Below, piece after piece: positions 44,700-54,555 of a stretch of DNA of 54,555 nt. Each line of letters opens with the position of its first letter. The first letter of the stretch is position 1. The stretch covers positions 1 to 54,555 of the forward strand of contig AJFK01000914.1 of the NCBI GenBank assembly GCA_000467715.1. The letters are read 5' to 3'. The translations under genes were made by a program, and so were the position numbers. This DNA is from Hysterium pulicare CBS 123377 (taxonomy: Eukaryota > Ascomycota > Dothideomycetes > Hysteriales > Hysteriaceae). The notes under the pieces are model-generated. The model was not told where the DNA came from. It was given only the letters and a program-made list of their open reading frames with translations, and did no database searches.

Positions 44700-47600
44700 C
44701 TAAGCAGCAATCGGACTCTCCACATAATACCTCGGTCCAATACTCCGCCTAATAGCCTCCCGTCTCTTCTCCGCATTCCTCTCCCACTTCCTCTCCCTCC
44801 TCTCCTTCAACTTCTCTTTCACGCCCGAAAGCCCTACATACTGAACTTGCATCCCCAACCCAGGGATCGTTTTGCCTTTCCGCCATTCATCTCTTCGGCC
44901 CACTCGCATGTGCCGTTTGTAGGTCCCGGAACTCCATTGCGGGCCGTAGGCGCTGGATCCCGCCAAGCTCGTTGGGAAAGTGGGTGATTGGACCATGATT
45001 TTTGGTCGGGATGAGCGGCGCTTTAAAGAGGAGACGTCGATGTAATGACGTCGCTTGTTTGTACCCGCACGCTCTACGCCGAGTGAATTTCCGATCAGGA
45101 AGCCTCCGTTGCCTTTAAACCCATTGGTGAGTCTTCGTCCAAGCACGCCTAAGCCCATCTTCGGTGCAGCTGCGACTTCAACTTCGGGTATCTCGCTTGT
45201 GTCTCCACCTGCTGGTAAGATGCCGTCGTCTTCACTTTCACTATCGCTGTCCTCGAACCCCTCCCAGAATCCACGGGGCCGCCAGAAAGGGTGTAGACTG
45301 CCATCTTCCTCGTTAACGTTCGGGACTTGGTGTTGCCGGTGGGCAACATGAGAATCACTAGCACCACGACGGTGGTTGCTAGATGTGCGTGCTAGTAGTG
45401 GAGCGATGACATTGTCGGAATAACGGCGAGCACGTTGAACTAGAGACAGGCGGCGAACGGGACGCGAATCCGTGCGTATTGGAGGACCAGGTGGGAGTTG
45501 ACGCTCAAGTTCTTCGGCTGGGGTGGGTGGGATGAATTGGATGATGGGAGGCTCTGGGGCTTGGCGGGGATTCTTGAGGGGAGAGTCGACCGCACCAGCA
45601 GCGAGAAAAGACGTTTGAAGCGGTGGTGTGGATGGTTCAAACGTAAGCGTTGGTTGCGGGGGCAGGAGCGGCTCCGAATTTCGCCTTTCGAAAGAAGGGG
45701 GTGATGACGGGACATCAGAACCATTCGTGATTTGACGACGCACGTGAGGTAGAGTGTTTGAGCGGGCCACTTGCTGAACTACGAGGAGAGAGTGGTTGTT
45801 ATGCGGATAGATGCTCACCGCCGTCGCCTCGCTAACTTCGAGAGCCTCATTGGTCTCAGAGAAAGCTGACAGTTGAGAGAAGGGAGTAGATTGCGAGAAA
45901 AGGTGCCTCGCCATCGCATGCTCTTCTGCCCGAGAACTAGCCCTATCAAAGCTGACTCGTCGGTGATCCTCGGGATGAAGCGATGACCATTCTACACTTT
46001 GTCGTGGCAGATCTTCTATGGTAACTCGAGAAGCAGAAGACCGTTCCTGAGTCATGCTTGGGCGTCTCTCTTCTGATGGGCTACGTATTGAAGCAGGAGG
46101 TTCTCTAATTGTAGGGACAGTCTCCGAAGATGTTGTTCTCTGCTGTTGCGGAGGTGCCTGCGGCTTCTTTGTGCTTTCTTCAGGGAGTTCTTCGGGGGCG
46201 GACAATTGCTGGCTGGCACTCTGAACTCGGTGCGCTACCGGTGGATGGCCGTGGGGTTCAGATTCCGGGTTCAAACTAAGCGAGTGCTGTCCATCAGCGT
46301 CATTCACTGAACCTTTAGGAAGTTCTGGTAGAGACTTCATGAGATTCAGAGGACTCAGAGGGCTTGAAACATCGTCTGAAACTCGCTTCTTCCGCCGCAA
46401 CCGAGGAGACGTGGGGGTTGCTTCTTGAGATGATGGAATCGCAGTTTCGGTCCTCGATGTCACGATTGGGGCAATATCACGATGGTTTTCTCTTGGTTTC
46501 TTAGGGCTTTCCGGTGGAGAGAGTTCTAGGAACGTCCTAGGCTCGGAGTAAGTCATTGGCGCAGTCCTCGTAGCCTCGGGCGCAGAGACTATTCGCTTGT
46601 GTTGACTGATATCGTTCCGGTGGGTGCGGGAGAGTGACTGCACCCGTCCTGGCTTGCTGCTCTTTATTTCCGCCGGTGGCTGAAGAGGACTAGAGACTAT
46701 CCTCAAGGGCGACGCCGTCCGTGGTATACTATCGTAATCGTGCCTGAAAGCAGATCTTGGCGTGGTGAAAGGATCTGTTGCGGAAGCATCCGAATCGCCG
46801 CTATTCCTATGTTTCCTATCGGGTATGCGCGACCTCTTATGGACTAGTCGATGCAGTGAAATGTCTTCAGAGTTAAGTGAGTTTCGGTTCGAGCGGGTCA
46901 CAGGGCTGCGTTCGGCAGAGGAACCACCATCTGATCGGAGAGCAAGGTTCCTTCCAGTATGACGAAGGGTCTGTCTTCGCCGTGGAGGCGTTATTATGAC
47001 CATGGCTTCCACTATGGTGGAGTTTGTAGACGCTGAGGAGAGTCGTTTTGGGTCGACGTTTCCATCTCGAAGTTGCTCGTTGAGCATGTTGTTGACCTCC
47101 GCCGGCCATCCAATAGAATGAGCAAAACTGTCTACAGATGGTGTCTGTGGGCTGTTGTTGCTGTCCTCGACACGTTCGCGCAAACCGGCGGATTGTCGGA
47201 CGGTAGATGCTGTCCCTGATGACGTGGTGTCCAAGGAATCCAAATTCTTCTGCTTTTTCGACCCTCGCTTTCTGCGGATTGTGACATTCCTCATTAGATT
47301 GGTATCCCATTCCCGATCCGGAACAGCGTCTACATCAAAGTAATCGCCCTTCTTTTCCTCGTTCTCGTTGTTCACATCCTTCATCCTGTCCGGTGTTCGG
47401 TTTGTCGGAGTAGCGTCGTCATCTACTTCAAAAGCCAGACCCAGCCCTCTGTCTTCCTCTACTATGCTAAGCCTATCTTCCATTGGCAGATGTGTCCGAC
47501 TTCCCCCGTCCGACGACAGCTGATCTTCTCTTGCTGTTTTGAACGACTCAGCTCTTGAGGATGGATATGCGTATATTTGTGGCCGTTCAAGATTTGTCAT

Positions 47601-48047
47601 AGACTCTGTGGTTCTAGGTGGACTGGGATCTGGAGTTGGGGGACTTCTCTGATTGATCGGAGTGCTGAGAGATGGAGTCTTTGAAATCAACGACGACACG
47701 ACGCCGTCAGCGTGAGGAGGGGGGCTGAAGTTGGCAGGAGGGGCAAGATCCTGTGAATTCGACGGCGGTGTTGGAGGTAACCCAGTATCTGCACCATTCG
47801 GAAGACTTGGAGATGGAAATGCTTCTGGATCTTGGGAGCTGAACTGAGAAGACGTCTCATCGTCGCTTGGAGACCCTGCCGATCTGATTGGGGCCGCCGC
47901 GGGGAACACACTGTAGTAGTCGTTGCTCCTGCGTGGCAAAGCCTTGTGCGATTTTAGTAGCGGAGCCTCATGAAAAGATGATTCCAGTAAGGAATATGCT
48001 TGATCTGGACGTGGACCTGGCATGGTGGAAAGACCTATAGTGCTCAT
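44700..48047 (-). CDS. Large disordered fungal protein, 1115 aa, unknown function
   Basis: A single uninterrupted exon runs from ATG 48047 to TAG at 44700. Almost the whole chain is low-complexity and Ser/Pro/Arg-rich with many SP/TP sites (TPPSNSQD, SPPTPDPSPPRTTES), so it is a candidate kinase substrate. Short ordered islands include HSLLVVQQVARSNTLPHVRR and GSLHPFWRPRGFWEGFEDSD. The C-terminal ~100 residues (GMQVQYVGLSGVKEKLKERR, then a basic helix and IRRSIGPRYYVESP) look conserved and may form a coiled coil. No domain of known function is visible. Intron-free length of 3.35 kb and strong codon continuity make it certainly coding. Confidence 0.85.
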   Translation of the reverse strand: MSTIGLSTMPGPRPDQAYSLLESSFHEAPLLKSHKALPRRSNDYYSVFPAAAPIRSAGSPSDDETSSQFSSQDPEAFPSPSLPNGADTGLPPTPPSNSQDLAPPANFSPPPHADGVVSSLISKTPSLSTPINQRSPPTPDPSPPRTTESMTNLERPQIYAYPSSRAESFKTAREDQLSSDGGSRTHLPMEDRLSIVEEDRGLGLAFEVDDDATPTNRTPDRMKDVNNENEEKKGDYFDVDAVPDREWDTNLMRNVTIRRKRGSKKQKNLDSLDTTSSGTASTVRQSAGLRERVEDSNNSPQTPSVDSFAHSIGWPAEVNNMLNEQLRDGNVDPKRLSSASTNSTIVEAMVIITPPRRRQTLRHTGRNLALRSDGGSSAERSPVTRSNRNSLNSEDISLHRLVHKRSRIPDRKHRNSGDSDASATDPFTTPRSAFRHDYDSIPRTASPLRIVSSPLQPPAEIKSSKPGRVQSLSRTHRNDISQHKRIVSAPEATRTAPMTYSEPRTFLELSPPESPKKPRENHRDIAPIVTSRTETAIPSSQEATPTSPRLRRKKRVSDDVSSPLSPLNLMKSLPELPKGSVNDADGQHSLSLNPESEPHGHPPVAHRVQSASQQLSAPEELPEESTKKPQAPPQQQRTTSSETVPTIREPPASIRSPSEERRPSMTQERSSASRVTIEDLPRQSVEWSSLHPEDHRRVSFDRASSRAEEHAMARHLFSQSTPFSQLSAFSETNEALEVSEATAVSIYPHNNHSLLVVQQVARSNTLPHVRRQITNGSDVPSSPPSFERRNSEPLLPPQPTLTFEPSTPPLQTSFLAAGAVDSPLKNPRQAPEPPIIQFIPPTPAEELERQLPPGPPIRTDSRPVRRLSLVQRARRYSDNVIAPLLARTSSNHRRGASDSHVAHRQHQVPNVNEEDGSLHPFWRPRGFWEGFEDSDSESEDDGILPAGGDTSEIPEVEVAAAPKMGLGVLGRRLTNGFKGNGGFLIGNSLGVERAGTNKRRHYIDVSSLKRRSSRPKIMVQSPTFPTSLAGSSAYGPQWSSGTYKRHMRVGRRDEWRKGKTIPGLGMQVQYVGLSGVKEKLKERRERKWERNAEKRREAIRRSIGPRYYVESPIAA

Positions 48048-50087
48048 GGGACAGCGGCGGAGATGCGCGTCTGAATCTCAGTGCAAATCTAAGTCTCCGA
48101 CCTCCAATCAATATCGCAGTATCCTGAGGCTCATGCTCATCCCTGTACTAATCAGACGTCAGTCTCCTCGCGATGGTGAATCGCGAAAGATGAAGTCATC
48201 CAGCAATCTTGAACCCTCGTTGTCGATGTTCAATACTCTCGCCTCCCAGATTCTCTATGTTGGCACCACAGCAGAATGCGCAACGCTGCCCTCGTTGTCA
48301 GATGGTTGTATTGTAGGCGCCGCGGGATGCAGACTCGGTTTCGGAGTTGACAGTTGCGTCGCAAGGAATAGCTTGACGGTGTTCGAGGAGGCTGGGTGGA
48401 CGACTCTTCGCAGGTTATCGGTGAGGTGAGGAAGTCCTTGCGGGAGGATTTCTGGGATCTATTTTGGGCGAAGAGTGAATGGGCCAGTAGGAGTGATGGA
48501 AGTCGGTGGTTGGAGGCAAGGTGCAAGGTGCAAGGTGTCGAGTGGCCGAGATCACTGGTGCGAATAATGACGGAGGCCGGCCTGAGCGCTGAGGGCGAAG
48601 CTCTTGGGCGCGAAGACAGTGATACAGCGGGCGACGATGCAGAAAGATAGGAGACTGTAGTGAGAGATGGAGTGCGACACCGGGTTTGAAGTCGGCTTCC
48701 AGAAGATGAATCAGAGGTGTTCTCTGGAGATGGGGGGGAGGCCGGACGAGCGATTGAGCGCCGACCTCATGGATGGAAAAGCCGGGCAGCTTGCATTGGA
48801 AGGTCGCGATGACGCCGCCTGCCGCGACCAACCACAGCCCGCGCTACAAGTCAACCCCCAACCCGCGCCATCTCCAAGCTGCCTCTGCCACTCGATGCAG
48901 TCCTGAATTGTCTTTGTATGCATCCACGCCCCAATCATCGAATACACCGACCCAGACTACTGCACTCCGTCCTTGATTATCACGCATCGTGCCTCCGTCA
49001 TGTGTCCGCTACCTACTTCATTCTTCAACTACCTTGCGCCCGCGAGGAGACCCATTGCATCGCGATAGGTACCAACTTTTCATTCACCGGCATGCGCTTT
49101 GCCTCAAATCTTCTCTCTCGTCTCCAAATTTCACTGCATTTTCGTTGCAAGCCCAAGCCACTGCCAACTCATCTGCAGCTGAAGTAACGGCGTACGGCAG
49201 GCTCGATGTCTTGCATGGCGTAAATGATATCCGAATCCTCTCTACTTGTGCCCGATGCCTTAGAAAAGGCGATAGGACTCTCAGAACCTTCCTCAGAACC
49301 ACTAACATCGAGCAACCTCCGCCGTCGTCACAAACTTTGTTAAACTCGATATAAAGTCGAGCATGCTCTTAGAAAATCTCAACGGAAACATATGCATACA
49401 CATCATGAAACCTCTTTCGTGGCGTCAGTTTCCGGTCAAACTCGAGTTCCTAGGCACTATCGCACCACATCCACCACTACATACGAGGACGTCCGAAGAA
49501 GCTCTGTGGCGAAAGCCACTCATGAAAGCAGCTCAAAATTCCCTGAGAGACATGGCGCAAAGTTCATACGTGTATTGTAGGGTGGCCTGATTGAAGACAA
49601 AGTTAAGTTTAAAACAGAACATTATTTCTTGGCCTACTTCAAGAGTTTCCATCATCCCTCAGCTCCTAGTCGTGCATGTCTCATGAAAGCATAGAGGAAG
49701 GTGGTATGCAAGTTCGTGCAAAGCGGTTCCATTCTGAGCCGTCTAGTTTCCCTCCATTTTGAACCTGTGACGTTTGACTTCCTTCAATGTCACACAGAAA
49801 GTTCGCCGAAGTCATAACACCTAATTCCTTGGTTTAAGAAGTCAGATGCATTTTTTCACTCATAGCTCCAAGGATCGTCGAACACACGCCGACAGATTCC
49901 GCCAAAACTATACCAAGACAGCGGTGTCGGCTGTCTTTACGGGCATATTACAAATCATGGTGCTTATTGACTTATAAAATCCATGCCATTCCAGGATCTT
50001 TCCCTCTACTGCACACCACACGGTCTTAGTCCATCAACTTTGCTTAGTTCAGAATCCTATGGTTTGTTGAAGCACTTTGGGATCATT
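48048..50087. other. Intergenic, no supported gene
   Basis: The first several hundred bases hold the promoter and leader of the minus-strand gene at 48047. Open frames of up to 138 codons on both strands (for example 48415..48831 minus) have shadow-like composition. A C/A-rich frame at 48918..49187 (+) is not convincing. Confidence 0.45.
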
Positions 50088-50803
50088 TCAAGTACTCTTG
50101 CGGTCAGGGCTTATGAGAGGAATCACTTGGATTCTTAAAATCGTTATTGGGAAGAGAGACATGCTGTCAACTACTTCCTTCCACACTAACCATGTGTACA
50201 AAGAGCGGTGGAGCTTCTGTGCTAATACACAGCGATTGCCCGGAACACGCTTGAAGTGAAGATCAAGATCACAAGCTATAACAACGGTACAAGGCAGCTC
50301 CACATCAGTATGATGATGATCAGCGTCTTCACATGTGAGAAACAATTTCGAACATCAAACACTCGACCTCGTTTCACCGGTCAACCACCCCTCCGGCCTC
50401 GGCGATGGAGATCGCCTGAACCATCAGTACTGGGAGGCATACCCGGGACATGGTGTTCTTCCAAAGATGCACTTGGAATGCTTTCCGCCATAGAATGGGA
50501 TCCGAACCTCATAGTATCAACAGCCCACATACGTTGGAAGTATTTGATCTATTGAATACTATCCAAGGCCACCAGACAGGCCATGAAAGTTTTTTTCGTG
50601 GGATTTTGGCTCCCAAAGACTTGATGCTGTGAGCAGATGAACAATTTGAAGTAGGGCCGAGAGATATCTTTATACCCACGGCGCTGCAGACTTCTGTCTG
50701 CAAGCTCGTGAACATTCAAGTATAAGGTAAGCGGTGAGAACTCAGGATCCTGACCGATAACAACCATGCTAGGCTGCCGAAGCACGTGAACCTCATTCTC
50801 TCT
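50088..50803 (-). pseudogene. Coding relic in two frames, unknown protein
   Basis: Minus-strand 50803..50381 is one frame of about 140 codons broken only by TAG at 50551..50549. Before it: SMVVIGQDPEFSPLTLYLNV and RRGYKDISRPYFKLFICSQH; after it: IKYFQRMWAVDTMRFGSHSM. A second frame, about 50345..50088, reads LFLTCEDADHHHTDVELPCT, then HRSLYTWLVWKEVVDSM, and ends at a TGA. The character is protein-like, but no ATG, splice sites or family could be fixed. A CAG or CAA to TAG change would explain the stop. Confidence 0.35.
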
Positions 50804-51699
50804 CCGCAGCTACCAGTCTATAAAGGCACCTCTCCGGCCCGACTTTCCCATCTTATCGACCAATTCGAAGCTTCCAACGGCGTCAGGACCAAATAGGGAA
50901 CTTGAAGCTTTTATGGCTGCATAACCCATTGAGGGAGTATTTGCATGTTTTCTGACTGCTACCAATTCCCGAAATCAAACCAAACAAAGCACGGAAGCAA
51001 GAATCATGGGTGTTGTTGGAGCTTGGACGCGAAAAGAGGAACAGAGCACAGTCGATGGGGTGGTCGTGGGGAATTAGGGATTTTTAGCGGTTGGCAGCTA
51101 TGCAAGCGGTGATGAACTCCTTGGAAGAACGGCGAGGATGCACTTCGACACGAATGGTATGGCTTCTAACTTAGAGAGTCAAAGAAATCGAACATCTGAC
51201 CCGCAGAATCATCATTTCACTACAAAACCCGCTCATCTACCTTATTTACCCGTCCTTCCTGGGCTCTCTCGGCACTAGGCATGATCTTTTCACAACTGAG
51301 TATCGGACCCCGCCATAACGACGTATCTTTTCAGACCTATTTTTTCTGGTTGCTTCTCCACAGGAGTCAAATAATGATCATTACTATCATCGCTATTACA
51401 TCATCAATAGGGATCGACTTCACACATGTTTTTCGACTACCCCATGCCGCTCTCGACAACCTCCTCTCTCCACTCATTTATTGTAATGCTTCCAGGATAT
51501 TGAATGCCCTATTACGCTCTGGGTTCTCGCAAGAGCACGACGTTTTCCGCGATCGGTCTCAGAAACACCATGCTTAGGTGTAGTGGTGGCTTTTGTTGCA
51601 GCCTCACCAGCTCGCTAGCCGACCCATATAGTTTGGAGCAACAGACTTTTAGTTCCAGGCAGTGCGAGATTGGTGAGGTGGAGAGTTGAGGAGATAAAG
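50804..51699. other. Intergenic, no supported gene
   Basis: A TCTATAAAGG box at about 50818 is followed by a C-rich leader but no long frame. Otherwise nothing identified. Confidence 0.4.
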
Positions 51700-51955
51700 A
51701 GGAGGGTTTATATACATGCTGGCGTGGAAGAAGACTTCGGAATGACTTAGTAAGCCGAGCTCTGATCACGCTTATAGATTGAATATGTCCATCTCCAGTA
51801 AGTCTCTGTTCTACGTCGTAGTTTGCGAGACCTAACGTCTTTTGGTAGGATTCCGTAAACCAGCCCTCCGGACCACAATACGTTCGACGAATGATTGATT
51901 TCCATCATCAGGATTCAAGCAATGATGATCATCTGCAAAGGTCTCGCCGCTGATC

Positions 51956-52147
51956 ATGTCCAATGCTGCTGGAGCGGCATCCGCAAAATTTCCCAGGACC
52001 TCACCATCCAAGCTAGTCCCATCCATTGGTGATCCACATGACCCCCTTCTCACCAACGCTATTCGCGGTGAAATCTCCAAACAAGAAGAGAGAGACACCC
52101 ATTATTTCCAGCAGCGGGATTTTTTGGGACTCCATAGTCCAGCCTAG
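51956..52147 (+). CDS. Small hypothetical frame, 63 codons
   Basis: ATG-initiated frame MSNAAGAASAKFPRTSPSKL... ending in FLGLHSPA. It lies between TTAGTAA blocks 1 and 2. No family, no signal peptide. The opposite strand also has an open frame of about 88 codons, so strand assignment is weak. Confidence 0.25.
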   Translation: MSNAAGAASAKFPRTSPSKLVPSIGDPHDPLLTNAIRGEISKQEERDTHYFQQRDFLGLHSPA

Positions 52148-52332
52148 GTTCGAGATCTAATCTAGAAATCTTGATACCAGGACTTCGATCCACGGGTTCT
52201 TGAATCGTGTGGATTTCGACATTAGGGGTAAAGGAAGGGACGTTTTTATACCTGGGGGATGAAGAAAGGTTGAAGGTGAGTTAGTAAGCTCTCCGAGTCG
52301 GATCACCTGCGCATCAAGTATCCTCTCTCTTC

Positions 52333-52340
52333 TATATAAA
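52333..52340 (+). promoter_or_regulatory. TATA box (TATATAAA)
   Basis: Lies 45 nt before the ATG at 52385, followed by a pyrimidine-rich leader; consistent with an RNA polymerase II core promoter. Confidence 0.45.
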
Positions 52341-52384
52341 TTCATCTCTTCGCGACGTAAACTTCTTCTCCTCATTACTCTAGA

Positions 52385-52657
52385 ATGAATAGGGATCCTG
52401 CAAACGAGAAGAATCCCAAAGGTTCTATCGCAATCTTTCGATGCGCCAAACACATACCGAAAGTATATGATGTCTTTGTCGACCGCTGGGACGTTTGCAA
52501 AGCCAATGGACTAACCAGAAGTCGGAACATGAGAGTGTTATTTGCTCGGGAGACCAGATTTCCTCGGCCGGATTCTCGGCCTGAATATACTACGCATCAT
52601 TATGTTGAAATGGTGATATGCATTTTCAAGGGATTTTCAACCATCCTCTCTCTTTAG
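52385..52657 (+). CDS. Small hypothetical protein, 90 aa
   Basis: Starts MNRDPANEKNPKGSIAIFRC and ends FKGFSTILSL. A good TATA box 45 nt upstream and a CTACTC-type leader support transcription. The middle (VYDVFVDRWDVCKANGLTRS) is plausible globular protein. No family recognised. It is the best-supported small frame in the repeated 51.7-54.3 kb region. Confidence 0.4.
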   Translation: MNRDPANEKNPKGSIAIFRCAKHIPKVYDVFVDRWDVCKANGLTRSRNMRVLFARETRFPRPDSRPEYTTHHYVEMVICIFKGFSTILSL

Positions 52658-53171
52658 TCCAGCAGCAGGCTCAGAGGAAGGTGTTTTAGTAACATCCCCA
52701 AGGCGCATCACGAGTATCTTTGGTCTCTTCTCTGCAATATGAAAACATCTCCTCACTAGGGAATTTTCTCTTTCTCACTACTCTAGCGCAACATTGCACT
52801 GGGAAGAACTAAAAGCTCTACTACTTCTTTTCCATGGACCAACGTCAGGGAACAGATACGGCCATGAGCCTGCTGGTCGCGGAGCGGCTGTAAAACTAAA
52901 ATCAGCCAAGAAAACAGCGAATGTGGGAGGGATGGCTTTCGATCTAAAGATCCAGAACTCCAAGCGTCATTGTCAATAATGGTGATCTCTATTACCGAGG
53001 AAACCCATCAACTATCCTCTATGTATAGATCGGTAGAAGAATCGTCGGATGTGACTTAGTAATCTCTCCGAGAAGCCAATTCGTTTCTTTTTGGATATAA
53101 AACCGCCTCTTCAATAAGGATATTTCTCCTTCGCGCTACTCGGGCACGGTCCTGGATATCCTGGGTCCAAA

Positions 53172-53297
53172 ATGTCCTCATTGAACAAAATATGGTTCAA
53201 GATCTCGGCATCAACCATTCATGTCTTTTCCGGGAGCGTTGGCTCTGTGAAATCAAGACACGAATTTAGGTCTATCATGAGAGAGATGCCGACATAG
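53172..53297 (+). CDS. Small hypothetical frame, 41 aa
   Basis: MSSLNKIWFKISASTIHVFS... ends at TAG 53297, about 75 nt downstream of a TATA-like GATATAAAAC in the fourth block copy. Position relative to the block is similar to that of the 90-aa frame, but the proteins share no obvious sequence. Confidence 0.25.
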   Translation: MSSLNKIWFKISASTIHVFSGSVGSVKSRHEFRSIMREMPT

Positions 53298-53683
53298 GCC
53301 ATGCGCGGCTTTGGCAAAGTTCTCGGCTACCATATGTTCTTCATCACTACCGTCAAGCCATAATGGAGCCCATCACCGTTGAAACCTCTTGCTCAACTCC
53401 TGATTCTGAGCCAGTTTCTACAACTTCCTCCATTCATGACCGGTAGCACTCATAGCGCTGGAAGCAGACCATACGACGACGAAATAGTTGAAGATAACAG
53501 ACTTTCCCATTGAACATTTGAAAACCTGTGTGACAATTCATGTTTTAAGCTTCCACTCTAGCTCGCTGACCATGCTTGATAGTAACTTCTCTTTTTGGAA
53601 CCAGAAGGGCAGAATTGTGCATTTGTGAAGGATTGAAAGGTTGAGGGATTCGAAGTTGATATACCTTTGATCCTAGAGAATGC

Positions 53684-54260
53684 TTAGTAAGATCCAGGCA
53701 TCAAAATATGTGTAAGCTGATACTCCATTCCAAGGTTCCTTCCATGGTGTCTTCCAAGATTCTTTCCAGAATCGAAACACTTTCTCAATTCTTCCACAAT
53801 CCAGGCACAACACCTCAATGGAAAGCCCAAAAAAGAATTTAACTTCGCTACCCAATGGTCTAGAATCGTGCCCGAGGTCATTCTTATGTCTCTGCGGGCG
53901 GCTGTGGGCGACCTTGGAAATGAATCAAGTACCTCAGCAACATGGCTACAGGAACGGCAAAGGCGCCCCAACACAGAATTCTAGGTTGTTGATATATTGC
54001 AGCATCACTGCCAAGCGATGATGATTTCCACCACGAATGATACCACTAACTCTCCACAACACTGGCACCATGTCTCTGCCAATTCTAAGCCCTGCAGTGG
54101 ACCCCGGTCTCTGTGACGGCTCATGCATATACTCTTAGATATTGATCTAAAAGCTCATTCATGAGATCGTCATCGATCCTCCGCACAAGCTCGCCAAAAA
54201 TGGAAGGTAAATGCCGCTTCGTTTTGGAATTAGAAGCGCGGGAGCTTTTTTGTAAAAGCT
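53684..54260 (-). pseudogene. Coding relic in three frames, unknown protein
   Basis: Downstream of the minus-strand TATATAAAA at about 54290, three protein-like stretches follow in different frames. The first has SIFGELVRRIDDDLMNELLD; the second (54128..53946) has IGRDMVPVLWRVSGIIRGGN; the third (53974..53684) has LDHWVAKLNSFLGFPLRCC. Either short introns or indels separate them. No family recognised. Confidence 0.3.
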
Positions 54261-54378
54261 GACCGGGCGGAGGGAGAGAAGTTTTATATACCCATCATTG
54301 CGGAAATATTGGGGCCGACTTAACAAAATCGGTTCTACGATTCACGTGCACGCCATACCCTTCCCTTCGTTCTCCAAC

Positions 54379-54555
54379 ATGAAAGCATCTTCTCGCGACC
54401 CAGCCTTGGGCTTCATCCACAAGTTCCCCCTAGATCCATATCGTGTATCCAGAAAGCCAGCAAAAGTCATTTCAATGTGCCCAAAAAAGGTAGACGCTGG
54501 ACCTATGTCTCCGCGCGGGTTGGAAGCTCTCAAAAATCGGAAGCAAAAAAAAAAA
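54379..54555 (+). CDS. Partial hypothetical frame open at right edge
   Basis: ATG at 54379 in a CAACATGAAA context opens MKASSRDPALGFIHKFPLDP and runs 59 codons without a stop into the terminal A run. It lies after the sixth TTAGTAA block, as the 90-aa frame lies after the second. No family recognised; the end is cut by the window. Confidence 0.35.
   Translation, partial: MKASSRDPALGFIHKFPLDPYRVSRKPAKVISMCPKKVDAGPMSPRGLEALKNRKQKKK

Larger units (their letters stand above)
51700..54335. repeat. Six spaced copies of a TTAGTAA block with flanking TATA boxes
   Basis: GACTTAGTAAG or a variant occurs at 51744, 52278, 52683, 53053, 53682 and 54317 (steps 534, 405, 370, 629, 635). Upstream on the plus strand, four copies have TTTATA(TA)CC at 51707, 52244, 53658 and 54283; this is a minus-strand TATA box. 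Downstream, two have plus-strand TATA boxes (TATATAAA 52333, GATATAAAAC 53094), a C/T-rich leader and CTACTC. CTCTCCGAG follows the block in the second and fourth copies. The layout suggests repeated divergent promoters of a small duplicated locus. Confidence 0.5.

Noticed and set aside
48415-49354. Overlapping ORFs of 80-138 codons upstream of the 1115-aa gene
   Set aside because: Composition is shadow-like on both strands, no domain is seen and no good start context; treated as promoter/intergenic DNA.
50648-50850. Inverted pair of TATAAAG..CTC.GGCCC motifs as a divergent promoter
   Set aside because: The minus-strand TATAAAG falls inside a protein-like frame (RRGYKDISRPYF), so resemblance to the plus-strand box at 50818 is probably chance.

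Overview
The window reads as nuclear DNA of a filamentous ascomycete (Pezizomycotina). Evidence: genes carry short GT..AG introns (45-250 nt) with CTAAC/CTGAC-like branch points, spacing is loose, there are no operons, and the clear proteins belong to ascomycete families (SLX4, RTA1-like, AAT amino-acid permease, Nbp2-like SH3 adaptor, SSU72, HeLo-type and ULD-ankyrin proteins). I cannot place it below subphylum; Leotiomycetes or Dothideomycetes both fit. Both ends lie in low-complexity sequence (CCCCTACCACC repeats on the left, an A11 run on the right), so the window may be a whole short-read contig.

Layout. 1-651: 5' part of a three-exon gene on the minus strand ending in RGG repeats at the window edge. 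0.7-14 kb: gene-poor, repeat- and relic-rich. It holds a diverged direct repeat (0.7-1.2 kb), dispersed and tandem copies of short hairpin motifs whose arms change in a compensatory way (3.2-8.1 kb), and broken plus-strand coding sequence including an FHA-like domain split over several exons (9.5-13.8 kb). 14.1-26.2 kb: a well-preserved block with SLX4 (+), an RTA1-family membrane protein (+), a 888-aa ULD-ankyrin protein (-) and a 580-aa amino-acid permease (-). 26.2-31 kb: mostly non-coding, with a tRNA-like fragment, one small candidate gene, a duplicated ~110-bp segment and a short coding relic. 31-48 kb: Nbp2-like SH3 protein (-), SSU72 (+), a 1394-aa conserved fungal protein of unknown role (-), a decayed HeLo-domain gene (-) and a 1115-aa disordered protein (-). 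48-54.6 kb: no conserved gene. It shows coding relics and about six spaced copies of a short TTAGTAA-containing block, several flanked by TATA boxes and short ORFs.

The genes do not form a pathway. SLX4 (DNA-joint resolution), SSU72 (RNA polymerase II CTD phosphatase) and the Nbp2-like adaptor are housekeeping or signalling genes in ordinary euchromatin. The flanks look like fast-evolving accessory DNA. The strongest candidate for something undescribed is the family of covarying palindromes around CCATNGG at 3.2-8.1 kb, organised as arrays with periods of about 50, 69 and 40 bp. The second candidate is the repeated TATA/TTAGTAA module at 51.7-54.3 kb.
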